Source of the DNA: an uncultured Pseudomonadales bacterium
Lineage (GTDB): Bacteria > Pseudomonadota > Gammaproteobacteria > Pseudomonadales > Azotimanducaceae
DNA length: 64,000 bases
Direction: 5' to 3'
Assembly: GCA_958296195.1 (NCBI GenBank)
Contig: OY282455.1
Coordinates: forward strand, 2,666,001 to 2,730,000
Shown here piece by piece: positions 18,558-27,907 of this stretch. The translations under genes were made by a program, and so were the position numbers. The notes beneath the pieces were generated by a model, which made no database searches, had not been told where the DNA came from, and was given only the letters and a program-made list of their open reading frames with translations. How positions within the stretch are numbered: position 1 is the first letter of the stretch; every line of letters begins with the position of its first letter.

Positions 18558-19640
18558 ATGCATCATATTAAATACATGATTAGTCAAAGCGCTACACCCA
18601 CAAAGCTTGCCGCTGGCTTGTTTTCACTGGTAATGGCCGCCTTGAGCTGGTCGGCGCAGCCCAGCGGTCAGGAGGCGACGGAAAGCCCCAAGGTGGCCGC
18701 ACCGATGGAGTGGTGGCACAGCATCAAGAAGGTGAATCCGGGCCCGCCACGCTGGTTGGCGCCGGAGGGCGCCAAATCCTACGTCGTCATGCTGGGTACC
18801 GCACCTCCGCCGCCCTTTCCCTATCGGGCCGGCATTGGGGTGGCGGTCATCGCCGGGGGGGTGCCCTACATAGTCGATGCGGGGGAGGGCATTCTGCGCT
18901 CAACCGTTAAGGCCAGCTTGGCACATGGCGAAAGGTTCAGCGATGAGCTGTCGATGCACAACCTTTCCCGCCTGTTCCTGACCCATTTGCATGTCGATCA
19001 CACCGCCGGGCTGCCCGGTATCACCACCCTGCTTTGGGCCATGCATCGGCCGACGCCTATGCAGATCTACGGCCCCCCCGGCACCACGGATATGATCAGA
19101 AAGCTGGAAGAAGCCTTTAAGTTGGACATTCACGATCGGGTCGTGGGCGAGAAAAATCCCCATGACTGGCGCAGCGTCCCCCATGACGTCAGCAAGGACG
19201 GCCTGATCTACGAGGACCAAAACGTCCGCGTGGAAGCCTTCGCCCACCAGCATTCGGCCACCCTCAAGGCTTTCGCCTATCGCTTCACCACGTCGGACCG
19301 CTCCTTCCTCATCGCCGGGGACGGCACCTACGACGAAAGGTTGACGGCGGCGGCCCGAAACGCCGATGTGCTGGTAACGGAGGCGCATACGGAGGACAAC
19401 TTCCATCGCGTCCTGTGGGGCGGTGAGACCGAGGAGGAGAGGAGGCAGACCATCTTCGGCCTCTACCACATGCGCCCCAGCCTGCTCGCTGAGCTAGCCA
19501 GCAAGGCCGGCGTGAAAACCGTCGTGCTCTATCACGAAGGCAACCTGTCGCACCCCTTCGAGAGCGAGGCGTTGCTGAACGAAGTCAAGCGCCACTACGA
19601 GGGAGTCGTCTATTCCTCGAGGGATGGAGACGTGTTCTAA
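18558..19640 (+). CDS. Exported metallo-beta-lactamase-fold hydrolase
   Basis: 360 residues. A signal peptide is apparent (KLAAGLFSLVMAALSWSAQPS). The MBL metal motif is LTHLHVDHTAGLPG, with later metal ligands in HQHSATLKAFAYRF, IAGDGTYD and LYHEGNL. The pattern resembles the RNase Z/arylsulfatase-like MBL group, not a classical antibiotic beta-lactamase. The second ATG, at 18576, would also give a good signal peptide. It starts the operon with the TonB receptor 51 bases downstream, so it probably processes the imported substrate or its ester in the periplasm. Confidence 0.85.
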   Translation: MHHIKYMISQSATPTKLAAGLFSLVMAALSWSAQPSGQEATESPKVAAPMEWWHSIKKVNPGPPRWLAPEGAKSYVVMLGTAPPPPFPYRAGIGVAVIAGGVPYIVDAGEGILRSTVKASLAHGERFSDELSMHNLSRLFLTHLHVDHTAGLPGITTLLWAMHRPTPMQIYGPPGTTDMIRKLEEAFKLDIHDRVVGEKNPHDWRSVPHDVSKDGLIYEDQNVRVEAFAHQHSATLKAFAYRFTTSDRSFLIAGDGTYDERLTAAARNADVLVTEAHTEDNFHRVLWGGETEEERRQTIFGLYHMRPSLLAELASKAGVKTVVLYHEGNLSHPFESEALLNEVKRHYEGVVYSSRDGDVF

Positions 19641-19691
19641 ACCTGTTGGATGCCGTCCAGGCATTCCAGCAAAAATTGGGAGAGCGGAACT

Positions 19692-22007
19692 ATGGGCAAG
19701 ACAGCAGCGTTAGGGCTATTCTCGGTGTTCGCCTTGGTGTGCCTAAGCGGGCCGGCGCTGGCTCAGGAAGGACAATTAGTCGAGGCGGCGGACGACTATT
19801 CCCATCTTGTATTGGAGGAAATTCTCGTCACGGCGCAAAAAAGGGAGCGCAACCTGCAGGAGACGCCCATAGCGGTGACCGCGCTTACCGCGTCCTATCT
19901 GGACAACTTCAACATTGACGAGGTGTCCGAAATCGGCGCCCGCAGCCCGGGTTTCTCCATGCAGCAAACCGATCGCTCCACCACCTATCTGTCGTTGCGC
20001 GGCTCCTTTGCCTCGGTGGCCGCGCCGGGGTTCGACCAGCCCGTGGCCGTGTTCATCGATGAGGTTTACTACGGGCGGGTCAGCGAGCTGCAGTTTGATC
20101 TGATCGACATCGCCCGCGTGGAGGTGTTGCGGGGTCCGCAGGGCACCCTGTTCGGGCGCAACGTGGTGGGCGGCGCCATCAGCATCATCACCGAGGAGCC
20201 CGACGAGGACGCCAGAGGCAGCATCAAGGCTTCCTTCGGTAACCTGAACTCGGTCAACGTCGGCGCCAAGGCCTCGGGTCCACTTGGCGACAACGTCTTT
20301 GCCGGTGTGGCGCTCAAATATGAAGACGCCGACGGCTGGGCCACCAACGCCGTAACAGGCGGCAAGCAGGGGGGGGTGGAGCTGTTCTCTGGGCGCGGCA
20401 AGTTGCGCTTCCTGCCCAGCGACAGCGTTGATGTCACCTTGACGGCGCAGTATTCCCAAGACCAGTCGGGCGGCATTCCGTTCTTCGCCATACATGGCGA
20501 CCCCCAGCTTTTGCCTGGGGTGATCATCAACGACGATGAGGACTACAGCAGCAGCACCACCCAGCTAGCCGTGGATGGCGGCACCGATCGGGATTCCTAC
20601 GGCTTCAGCGCCAATTTGCAATGGGACAATGATTGGCTCGGCGGCGCCACTCTGGTGTCCATCACCTCGTGGCGCGACAGCAACGCCGTCTCCACCGACT
20701 TGGAGGAAGTGCCCTTTCCCGACCCCAGTCAGTTCTTCCGCTTCAGCAACGATTCGGACGTGCAGCAGTTTTCCCAGGAATTGCGTTTGGAGGGCGAAAG
20801 CGGTCCTCTGGCTTGGACCACGGGGCTGTACTACTTGAATCTTGACGTTCAACGCATGAGCTGGTTTAGCGCCAATGTCGGGCTGCCTGGCTCCTTTCTT
20901 GACGTGACTCCCGGCCCGCCCTTCATTCCCATTCGCTTTGCCACGCAGCGGGACTCCAGGGTGAAAACCAAGTCCTATGCGGTGTTCGGTGAATTCACCT
21001 ACGCCCTCAATGATTGGTCCAACCTGACTTTGGGCGGCCGCTGGACAAAGGACAAAAAAACCGGGACGACCGCCGTTGCCGGGCGACAGCCCAGCCCCTT
21101 CCTGAGGTTTGATCAACTGCCGGGCTACAGCGTTCCGCTGGACGACAGTTGGGATGCCTTCACCCCCAGGATCATCTACGACCTGTCCTTTGACGATGTG
21201 GGCCCCTTCGACAATATTTTTGGCTACGCCACCATTGCGCGCGGCTTTAAGTCCGGTGGTTACAACCTGGCGGACAACGCCGCAGGCGCCCAAACCTCGT
21301 TCGATCCTGAACTGTCGTGGAATTACGAAATCGGGATCAAGACGCGCTTCTGGAACGACCGAGGCCAGCTCAACGCCGCGCTCTTCCAAGTTAAGAGCAA
21401 GGATCTCCAAGTGAACCAGATTCTGGATGCCGGCGGCATTCCCACCACCTTCACGAGCAACGCCGGCAAATCGAAGGTTCGGGGCGTGGAACTGGAGGGT
21501 TCGCTGCTGATGTCGGAGAACTTGCAGGCGAACTTCACCTACGCCTATACGGACGGGAAGTACACCGAATTCCTCAGCCGAAACGCCAACACCGGGCAAC
21601 TTCAGGACTTCTCCGGCAACCGCCTGCCGCAGACGCCGGAAAACACTGTAAGCTTTGACTTGGAGTACAGCGTACCGTTGGCGATTGGCGAGTTGTCCCT
21701 GCTTGGCAACCTCTCCTTTCGGGATGACGTCACCTTCAATCCGGACGCCGCCAACGAGGAAAGGAGCATTTTTGACAACACGGGCTTCATTAACCTCAAT
21801 CTTACGGCCTCATACGAAAGAGGGCCTTGGAAAGTGTCCCTCTGGGGCAAGAATCTGACCAATGAGCGGAGCCTGGTCTTTGTGGTGGATGCCCTAGCCG
21901 GCGCCTTCCTGACGCCTCCGGAGGTGTTTTCCGGGGAGGACTACTTCACTGGCGGCATATCCAATCCGAGGACCTACGGCGTCACCGTATCCAGATCTTG
22001 GGAATAG
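19692..22007 (+). CDS. TonB-dependent outer-membrane receptor
   Basis: 771 residues with a signal peptide ending GPALA-Q, a TonB-box-like EEILVTAQKRERNL, the plug motif GPQGTLFGRNVVGGAISIIT and a beta-barrel ending YGVTVSRSW. The ATG at 19692 was chosen over an upstream in-frame start because it gives the signal peptide directly. Such receptors of the Sphingomonas/gamma type import organic substrates as well as chelates. Position between an exported hydrolase and an aromatic-type catabolic set suggests uptake of the catabolic substrate. Confidence 0.93.
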   Translation: MGKTAALGLFSVFALVCLSGPALAQEGQLVEAADDYSHLVLEEILVTAQKRERNLQETPIAVTALTASYLDNFNIDEVSEIGARSPGFSMQQTDRSTTYLSLRGSFASVAAPGFDQPVAVFIDEVYYGRVSELQFDLIDIARVEVLRGPQGTLFGRNVVGGAISIITEEPDEDARGSIKASFGNLNSVNVGAKASGPLGDNVFAGVALKYEDADGWATNAVTGGKQGGVELFSGRGKLRFLPSDSVDVTLTAQYSQDQSGGIPFFAIHGDPQLLPGVIINDDEDYSSSTTQLAVDGGTDRDSYGFSANLQWDNDWLGGATLVSITSWRDSNAVSTDLEEVPFPDPSQFFRFSNDSDVQQFSQELRLEGESGPLAWTTGLYYLNLDVQRMSWFSANVGLPGSFLDVTPGPPFIPIRFATQRDSRVKTKSYAVFGEFTYALNDWSNLTLGGRWTKDKKTGTTAVAGRQPSPFLRFDQLPGYSVPLDDSWDAFTPRIIYDLSFDDVGPFDNIFGYATIARGFKSGGYNLADNAAGAQTSFDPELSWNYEIGIKTRFWNDRGQLNAALFQVKSKDLQVNQILDAGGIPTTFTSNAGKSKVRGVELEGSLLMSENLQANFTYAYTDGKYTEFLSRNANTGQLQDFSGNRLPQTPENTVSFDLEYSVPLAIGELSLLGNLSFRDDVTFNPDAANEERSIFDNTGFINLNLTASYERGPWKVSLWGKNLTNERSLVFVVDALAGAFLTPPEVFSGEDYFTGGISNPRTYGVTVSRSWE

Positions 22008-22010
22008 GCA

Positions 22011-22727
22011 ATGACAGCGGAAACCACAGATGGCGGCTTGAGCCGCGAGGGGATGACGCGGCTGCAGCCCCCAAGGGTTCGCACCATCGTCGACAACGTC
22101 ATGCAGTCCATTCGGTTGGCGATCCTGTCCAGCAAGCTGCCGCCGGGCAGCCGCCTGCGGCAGTCCGAGTTGGCCAAGCAATTGGGCGTGAGCATTACGC
22201 CGGTGCGTGAGGCTTTGCGTGAATTGACCTCGGCGGGCTTAGTGGACTTTGACCCCTATTGCGGGGCTGTGGTGCATACGCCGACCACGGAGGAGTTGGA
22301 GAACGTTTACGCCGTTCGCGTTCAGCTCATGCCCCTCAACATAAGATTGGGCGTCCTCAACATCACGGACACCCGATTGGCCGAAGCTCGTGCGCTTACG
22401 CGGCTTATGGAGCAGGCTCAGGAACAAGGCGTTTGGGTGGAGCTGAACCGCCAGTTCCACCGGATTTTGGACAGCGCCCATGAGAACGAGCAACTCCGTG
22501 ACATTCTCGGCGGTTTGTCGGACCTTTCCGAACTCTATGTCAATTTGGCGGCCGGGGCGCGCAGCAGCCGCCGCGAATCCGCCGATGTTGAGCATGGGGA
22601 GCTGTTGGACGCCTACGCCACGCGGGATGTGGAGCGCGCCGTCCGGATCACTGTGCAGCACCTGCAAACCACCGTGGAGGCGGCCAAGGCGGCGTTCAAA
22701 ACCCCGGCGGTCGAAAAGTCCGCATGA
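22011..22727 (+). CDS. GntR-family regulator with FCD domain
   Basis: 238 residues. The N-terminal winged helix shows the family pattern LPPGSRLRQSELAKQLGVS followed by PVREALRELTSAGLV; the C-terminal all-helical FCD domain includes LNRQFHRILDSA and the late acidic helices. FCD regulators bind organic acids or acyl-CoAs and usually repress the neighbouring catabolic genes. It begins three bases after the TonB receptor stop and is followed by the extradiol dioxygenase, so it probably controls this operon. Confidence 0.9.
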   Translation: MTAETTDGGLSREGMTRLQPPRVRTIVDNVMQSIRLAILSSKLPPGSRLRQSELAKQLGVSITPVREALRELTSAGLVDFDPYCGAVVHTPTTEELENVYAVRVQLMPLNIRLGVLNITDTRLAEARALTRLMEQAQEQGVWVELNRQFHRILDSAHENEQLRDILGGLSDLSELYVNLAAGARSSRRESADVEHGELLDAYATRDVERAVRITVQHLQTTVEAAKAAFKTPAVEKSA

Positions 22728-22785
22728 AGGCCGCAAGCTGCGCCTGTCAACTCGGTGTGCGCATTGGATTAGGAGGCAACCCACC

Positions 22786-23760
22786 ATGGCACAGATAGTT
22801 TCCGCCATCAGCATGTCCCATGCGCCGGGCCTGTCCGGTTGGCCGGAGGCCGCCGCGCCGGAGGTGTTGGCGCGCATCAAGGCGGCGTTGGAGCGCATAA
22901 AGGGCTACCTGGAGGACAGCAAGCCGGATGTGATGGTTGCCTTCTTGGACGACCACTTTGAAAACCATTTTCGAACCCTGATGCCGTCCTTGGCGGTGCC
23001 CGTGGCGCCCGTTCACCGAGGACCCACCGAAGAATGGCGGGAGTTGCTTAGGTTTGAACGCACCGCTGAGATGCCCGGCGCGGAAGATCTAAGCGCCCAC
23101 CTGCTAAAGCACTTGGTCACGTCGGGCTTTGACGCGGCGCGCATGGGCAGCGCCCAGTTCGGCAACAACCTGATGACGCCGCTGCAATACATCCACCCAG
23201 CCTTGGAAATACCCCTTGCGCCCGTTTTCATCAACGTCTTCTCCCCGCCTCTGATGACCTTTGATCGCGCCTATGCGTTGGGTGAGGCCGTGCGCCGGGC
23301 CTTGGCCGAACGCGATGAGCGGGTTGCCTTGCTGGCCACTGGCGGCCTGTCGCATCAGCCTCCTTTCTGGATGGAGAATTCGCCGAAGGATGACCTCATG
23401 CTGCAGCGCATGAAGCGTTTTCAAATCGAAGGCTTTGCAGTGTTCGATGAGGATCCAAATCTGTTCGCGGATTGCGGCCAATACGAAATGCAAATGGCGC
23501 AGGAGGCGCTGCAATCCAAGCGCAAGATCATCAACGAAGAGTGGGACCGAAAATTCCTAGCCGCCATTGGCGGTGGCGACAGCACCTATGTGCGCTCGCT
23601 GGCCTACGAGGAAGTGGAGCGGGAGGGCGGCAACGGCGCCCATGAAGCCTTGCTGTGGGCGGCGCTTATGGGCGCCATGCAGGGCGCTCCCGCCAATGTG
23701 TTGAACTATGAGGCGGTCAACGAGTTCATTTGCGGCATGGCCTTCGCCATTTACGACTAA
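22786..23760 (+). CDS. LigB-type extradiol ring-cleavage dioxygenase
   Basis: 324-residue class III extradiol dioxygenase (LigB superfamily). Likely iron ligands are the His in SMSHAPG (residue 13), the His residues in LDDHFENHF and a Glu in the C-terminal half; the catalytic His is in GGLSHQPP. It cleaves a catecholic or gallate-like ring. AGGAGG stands nine bases before the ATG at 22786. It is followed by an FAH-family gene, the normal next step for hydrolysing or isomerising a ring-fission product. Confidence 0.88.
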   Translation: MAQIVSAISMSHAPGLSGWPEAAAPEVLARIKAALERIKGYLEDSKPDVMVAFLDDHFENHFRTLMPSLAVPVAPVHRGPTEEWRELLRFERTAEMPGAEDLSAHLLKHLVTSGFDAARMGSAQFGNNLMTPLQYIHPALEIPLAPVFINVFSPPLMTFDRAYALGEAVRRALAERDERVALLATGGLSHQPPFWMENSPKDDLMLQRMKRFQIEGFAVFDEDPNLFADCGQYEMQMAQEALQSKRKIINEEWDRKFLAAIGGGDSTYVRSLAYEEVEREGGNGAHEALLWAALMGAMQGAPANVLNYEAVNEFICGMAFAIYD

Positions 23761-23793
23761 TGGAAGCAAGCGTATGGAAACGGAGCAAGGCCG

Positions 23794-24687
23794 TTGAAGC
23801 TGGTTAGCTACCTTCACCTAGGGTCTGTCGGGGTCGGCGCGGTGCATCCCGCCGAAGACGCCATCCTTCCGCTCAGCACGGGCGCAAATGCCTTGCCCGA
23901 TGACATCAATGATTTCATTGCAATGGGCGATGCCGGCTTGGCGATGGCGGCGGCCGTTGTGGAGCGGGGCGCTGCCGACCTCATTCCACTGGAGCAAGCC
24001 AAGTTGTTGGCGCCGGTGCCGCGCCCGTGCCGCAACATCATCTGCGTGGGCAAAAACTACCGCGAGCACGCCGTCGAATTTGCCGGCAGCGGCTACGACT
24101 CCACGGCGGCGCAGGGCAAGGTTCCCGACCACCCCATCATTTTCACTAAAGCGCCCAGTTCGGTGATTGGCCCGGACGAGGGCATTGAAGCGGATCTGGA
24201 CCCGACCTCCAGCATTGACTATGAAGGCGAACTGGGCGTCGTGATCGGCAGGGGCGGGCGCGGCATCGCCGCGGAGAACTGCGCCGACCACGTTTACGGC
24301 TACACCATCATTAACGACGTGACCTCGCGGCGCCTTCAGGCTCGGCACCAGCAATGGTTCATCGGCAAGAGCATAGACACCTTCTGTCCCATGGGGCCCT
24401 GGTTGGTGACCGCTGACGAGATTGCCGATGTCGCTCAACTCCGGTTGCAGACCCGGGTCAACGGCGAAGTCAGGCAGGACGCCATGATGTCCGACCTGAT
24501 TTTCAGCATCCCGACATTGCTGGAAACGCTTTCCGCCAGCATCAGCCTGCAGGCCGGCGACATCATCGCCACCGGTACGCCGGCCGGCGTCGGCATCGGC
24601 TTTGATCCGCCGAAGTTTCTAAACCGGGGCGACCAGGTTGCAGTGTCCATCGAGCAGCTGGGCGAATTGCGCAACCCGGTGGTGTGA
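23794..24687 (+). CDS. Fumarylacetoacetate hydrolase family protein
   Basis: 297 residues of the FAH superfamily. Core motifs are CVGKNYREHAVEF, IIFTKAPSSVIGP, the metal-binding DYEGELGVVIG and GYTIINDVTSRRLQ. The family includes hydrolases, decarboxylases and isomerases acting on diketo acids from aromatic ring cleavage. The start is a TTG with GGAG eight bases upstream; no better ATG exists in frame. It lies between the dioxygenase and the amidase in the same direction, so it probably acts on the ring-fission product. Confidence 0.87.
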   Translation: MKLVSYLHLGSVGVGAVHPAEDAILPLSTGANALPDDINDFIAMGDAGLAMAAAVVERGAADLIPLEQAKLLAPVPRPCRNIICVGKNYREHAVEFAGSGYDSTAAQGKVPDHPIIFTKAPSSVIGPDEGIEADLDPTSSIDYEGELGVVIGRGGRGIAAENCADHVYGYTIINDVTSRRLQARHQQWFIGKSIDTFCPMGPWLVTADEIADVAQLRLQTRVNGEVRQDAMMSDLIFSIPTLLETLSASISLQAGDIIATGTPAGVGIGFDPPKFLNRGDQVAVSIEQLGELRNPVV

Positions 24688-24709
24688 CCAAACCGAAGCA
24701 ATCAAGCAG

Positions 24710-26155
24710 ATGCAAAAAGCTGAATTGTGGCGGTGGGGCGCGGCGGCGACTGCCGAGGCCATAGCCCGGCAGGAGGTTAGCTGCGCCGAGGTGCTCGAAG
24801 CGCATCTAGCCCGCGTCGCCGAGATGAACCCAAAGTTCAATGCGATCATTCATGATCAGTCCGCTTCGGCAAGGCAGGCCGCGGCCGCGGCCGACCGAGC
24901 CGTCGAGGCGGGTGCTGCCTTAGGGCCTCTGCACGGCGTGCCGATAACCATCAAGGACAATGCCGATCAAATCGGCCAGCCGACCACCCACGGCGTGCCG
25001 GCATTTGCGCACAACGTCGCCACGGAAAACGCTCCAGCCGTCGAAAATCTGCTGCAGGCCGGCGCCATCGTCATGGGCCGCACCAATGTGCCGGAGTTCA
25101 ATTTCCGCTACCACACCGACAATCCGCTGTTCGGCGCCACTCTGAATCCTTGGGACGCCCGCATCACGCCGGGCGGCTCCAGTGGTGGTGCGGCGGTGTG
25201 TGCGCTGACGGGCATGGGCTGCTTGGCGCACGGCAGCGATTTGGCCGGCTCCTTGCGTCAGCCGGCTTTTTGCACCGGCGTGGCCACCATCAAGCCGACC
25301 ATGAACCGAGTGGGTGGCTACAACTCCACCGCGCCGGGCGACCGTCCTCTTGGCATGGTGACGATGGCCACCCAAGGGCCTATGGCGCGTCATGCCGCCG
25401 ACCTGCGCTTGGGCTTGCAGGTCATGGCCGGCCCCACCAGCGCCGACCCGCTGTGGACGCCGGCGCCTTTGGCCTACGAACCCAGCAGCAAACCGAGGCG
25501 GGTGGCGGTGCAGCACAGCTTGGCCGGCGCGGATACGCATCCGGCCATCACCGAAGCCATCGACCGAGCCGCCGGCTACTTGGCGGACGCCGGCTACAAA
25601 GTGGAGCAGGGCGGCACGGCGCCCAGCATGGAAGCCGCGGCCAGAAACAGCGCGGCGCTGTTCATGACGGAGTGCCAATACGTCTATCGAAAAGCCATCG
25701 CCGAACTCGGTTCCCCGGCGGTGAACAACATGCTGAACGGCTTTGAAGCGCTTTATCCGGTGCAGGACATTGAGGGCTACATCCGCGACCAAGGCGAACA
25801 CCTTGCCCTGATGCGCGAGTGGTCGCGGTTCTTTGAGCGGTTTGACTTGCTGCTGGGGCCGGTTTCCACGGCTTTGCCCACGCCAGCGGCGGATGAGGAG
25901 TCCAGCGTCGAGCGCGCCAGCGAGATCATTCTCTCCAACCAGGCCCTTTTTGCCGTCAACATGCTGGGGCTGCCGGCCGCCGCGGCGCCGACGGGACTGC
26001 ACGATCAGCTGCCGGTCGGCGTCCAAATCATTGGCCCGAGATTCCGCGAAGACCTGTGCTTGGACGCTGTGGAGGTGCTCGAGCAGCGAGTCGGCGTGTT
26101 GGCGGAAGAGCTTTGGCGGGAGATGGACGACATTTTCGCCGGAGAGCAGGCGTGA
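24710..26155 (+). CDS. Amidase signature family hydrolase
   Basis: 481 residues. The catalytic triad blocks are visible: Lys in GVPITIKDNADQ, the cis-Ser in GGSSGGAAV and the nucleophile Ser in GSDLAGSLRQPAF. The family hydrolyses amides, including acyl- and aryl-amides. The ATG at 24710 is chosen because the family N-terminus (ELWRWGAAATAEAIARQEVS) starts there. It is co-directional with FAH and overlaps the next gene by four bases. In this island it may release an amine or acid from the imported substrate. Confidence 0.9.
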   Translation: MQKAELWRWGAAATAEAIARQEVSCAEVLEAHLARVAEMNPKFNAIIHDQSASARQAAAAADRAVEAGAALGPLHGVPITIKDNADQIGQPTTHGVPAFAHNVATENAPAVENLLQAGAIVMGRTNVPEFNFRYHTDNPLFGATLNPWDARITPGGSSGGAAVCALTGMGCLAHGSDLAGSLRQPAFCTGVATIKPTMNRVGGYNSTAPGDRPLGMVTMATQGPMARHAADLRLGLQVMAGPTSADPLWTPAPLAYEPSSKPRRVAVQHSLAGADTHPAITEAIDRAAGYLADAGYKVEQGGTAPSMEAAARNSAALFMTECQYVYRKAIAELGSPAVNNMLNGFEALYPVQDIEGYIRDQGEHLALMREWSRFFERFDLLLGPVSTALPTPAADEESSVERASEIILSNQALFAVNMLGLPAAAAPTGLHDQLPVGVQIIGPRFREDLCLDAVEVLEQRVGVLAEELWREMDDIFAGEQA

Positions 26156-27372
26156 AGTTCAGAACGGCTATGCCGCGGCGGGCCGCAACGGCGTTCGTCT
26201 GGATGCTTTTGCCGGCATTGGGCCTGTTTCCCGGCGCGGTCGATGCTGCGCAGGGCGCGGCTGCGGAAGGTGCCGCTGAAGCCGAGTTTTTCCGCAATCA
26301 CTACTTCCCCAACACCGAAGTCCTCGCTGGGAACGAAATGCGCGTGATTGCGTTGGGCACGGGGATGCCCGGATTGCGCAAGTCCCAGGCATCGAGTTCC
26401 TGGTTTGTGGAGCTGGGAAATGGGGACAAGTTCTTTTTCGATTTGGGAACGGCTTCGCAAAGCAACTTCGCCATGCTGCAGGTGCCGCTGGAGCAGGCCA
26501 ACAAGGTGTTTCTGAGCCATCTGCACATCGATCACGCCGGGGATCTGGACGCCCTGTGGATTGCCGGCTGGGTGGCGGGCCGTTACGAACAGCCGCTGCG
26601 GGTGTGGGGGCCTTCGGGTTTGACGCCGGAACTGGGAACCCGACATTTTCTTGAGATGATGCAAAAAACTTGGCGTTGGGACATCGTCAGCCGGCACGGC
26701 AAACTGCCGGCGGCTGGGGCTGAATTGGAGATCAACGAATTCGATTACGCCAAGGCGCAAACGGTGTATGCGGAAAACGACGTCAAGATCGTCGCCTTCC
26801 CGGCGCCTCATGTGATGGACGGCCCGGTCAGCTACAAGCTGGAGTGGAGCGGCCTGAGCTTCGTTTACTCCGGGGACACTGCGGCCAGCACCCTTTATGT
26901 GGAGAACGCCAAGGGCGCCGATTTGTCCGTGCATGAAATCTTTCCCTTGCCTGCGCATCTTCGGGAGCGCTTCGGTTGGAACGATCAAATGGCCGATTTC
27001 ATCGGCAATGTGATGCACACCTCGCCCGAAGCCGCCGGCGAGGTCTTTGCTCTAACCAAGCCGCGCTTGGCGGTCGGCACCCATTTTTACAACGATTTCG
27101 ACACCGCCCAGGAAGTGCAGGCAGCCGTCCGCTCCACCTACGACGGCCCCTTGGCGCTGGCCCGGGACGGCATGGTGTTCAACGTCACCAAGGAGGACAT
27201 CAGGATGCGCATGCTGGTGGGGTCGGAGCACACCTATTTGCAGGCAATACAGGCGGAACAATTCCTGGAGCTGGAGCGGAAGCCCGGAACAGGACTGTCG
27301 GACTGGTTGCGCGACAGCATGTTGTTCAAGCCGGACAGCATGGAGTTGGTCCCGCAGGAACTGAGTCGATGA
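26152..27372 (+). CDS. Exported MBL-fold hydrolase (second copy in island)
   Basis: 406 residues with an N-terminal signal peptide (FVWMLLPALGLFPGAVDAA) and the MBL motif SHLHIDHAGDLDALW; further ligands lie in FPAPHVMDGPVS, YSGDTAAS and the late VGTHFYND. The start is GTG at 26152, overlapping the amidase stop as GTGA, with GGAG upstream. It is distantly similar to the first MBL protein of the island but longer at the C-terminus. A periplasmic hydrolase of the imported substrate is the best guess. Confidence 0.85.
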   Translation: MKFRTAMPRRAATAFVWMLLPALGLFPGAVDAAQGAAAEGAAEAEFFRNHYFPNTEVLAGNEMRVIALGTGMPGLRKSQASSSWFVELGNGDKFFFDLGTASQSNFAMLQVPLEQANKVFLSHLHIDHAGDLDALWIAGWVAGRYEQPLRVWGPSGLTPELGTRHFLEMMQKTWRWDIVSRHGKLPAAGAELEINEFDYAKAQTVYAENDVKIVAFPAPHVMDGPVSYKLEWSGLSFVYSGDTAASTLYVENAKGADLSVHEIFPLPAHLRERFGWNDQMADFIGNVMHTSPEAAGEVFALTKPRLAVGTHFYNDFDTAQEVQAAVRSTYDGPLALARDGMVFNVTKEDIRMRMLVGSEHTYLQAIQAEQFLELERKPGTGLSDWLRDSMLFKPDSMELVPQELSR

Positions 27373-27737
27373 TCGGCTACATCACGCTGGGAACCAACGA
27401 TTTGCAGCGGGCCGCGGCCTTCTACGACGCCCTGCTGGCGGAAATCGGCGTCGGCCGGGTCAGGGAAACGGAGCTGTTCATAGCCTGGGGCACTTCCATG
27501 GAAGCGCCCAAGCTCTGCGTCACCAAGCCCTACGACGGCAACCCGGCAAGCGCCGGCAACGGCGTCATGGTGGCTTTGGCCATGCCAAGCACCGAACAAG
27601 TGGATGCCCTTTACAACAAGGCGATTGCCCTAGGCGCTCAGGACGAAGGAGCGCCTGGTCAGCGGGATGAGCATTACTACGGCGCTTACTTCCGGGACTT
27701 GGACGGCAACAAGCTCAATGCCTTTTTCATGGCGTAG
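27369..27737 (+). CDS. VOC (glyoxalase/extradiol-like) family protein
   Basis: 122 residues with a single vicinal-oxygen-chelate unit: IGYITLGTNDLQRAAAFYDA, ELFIAWGTSM and the C-terminal HYYGAYFRDLDGNKLNAFF. The ATG overlaps the preceding stop (ATGA), so it is co-translated with the MBL gene. Members bind metals or thiols and act as dioxygenases, lyases or resistance proteins; no specific role can be fixed. Confidence 0.85.
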   Translation: MIGYITLGTNDLQRAAAFYDALLAEIGVGRVRETELFIAWGTSMEAPKLCVTKPYDGNPASAGNGVMVALAMPSTEQVDALYNKAIALGAQDEGAPGQRDEHYYGAYFRDLDGNKLNAFFMA

Positions 27738-27907
27738 AAAGATGGCGCAACGCAAAGCCTTCGGCAATCTCGGTTGCTTGAGCATTGGGCCGTGCAACCT
27801 GCGCTTTTTCTGCGCCCCGTGCCTCAATGCAGCTGTAAGTGACGCGGTCGGCCAAGACCGGACGGGCCAGCACAGTTTCAACAATCCCTTAACTTGGAGG
27901 AATCCTT

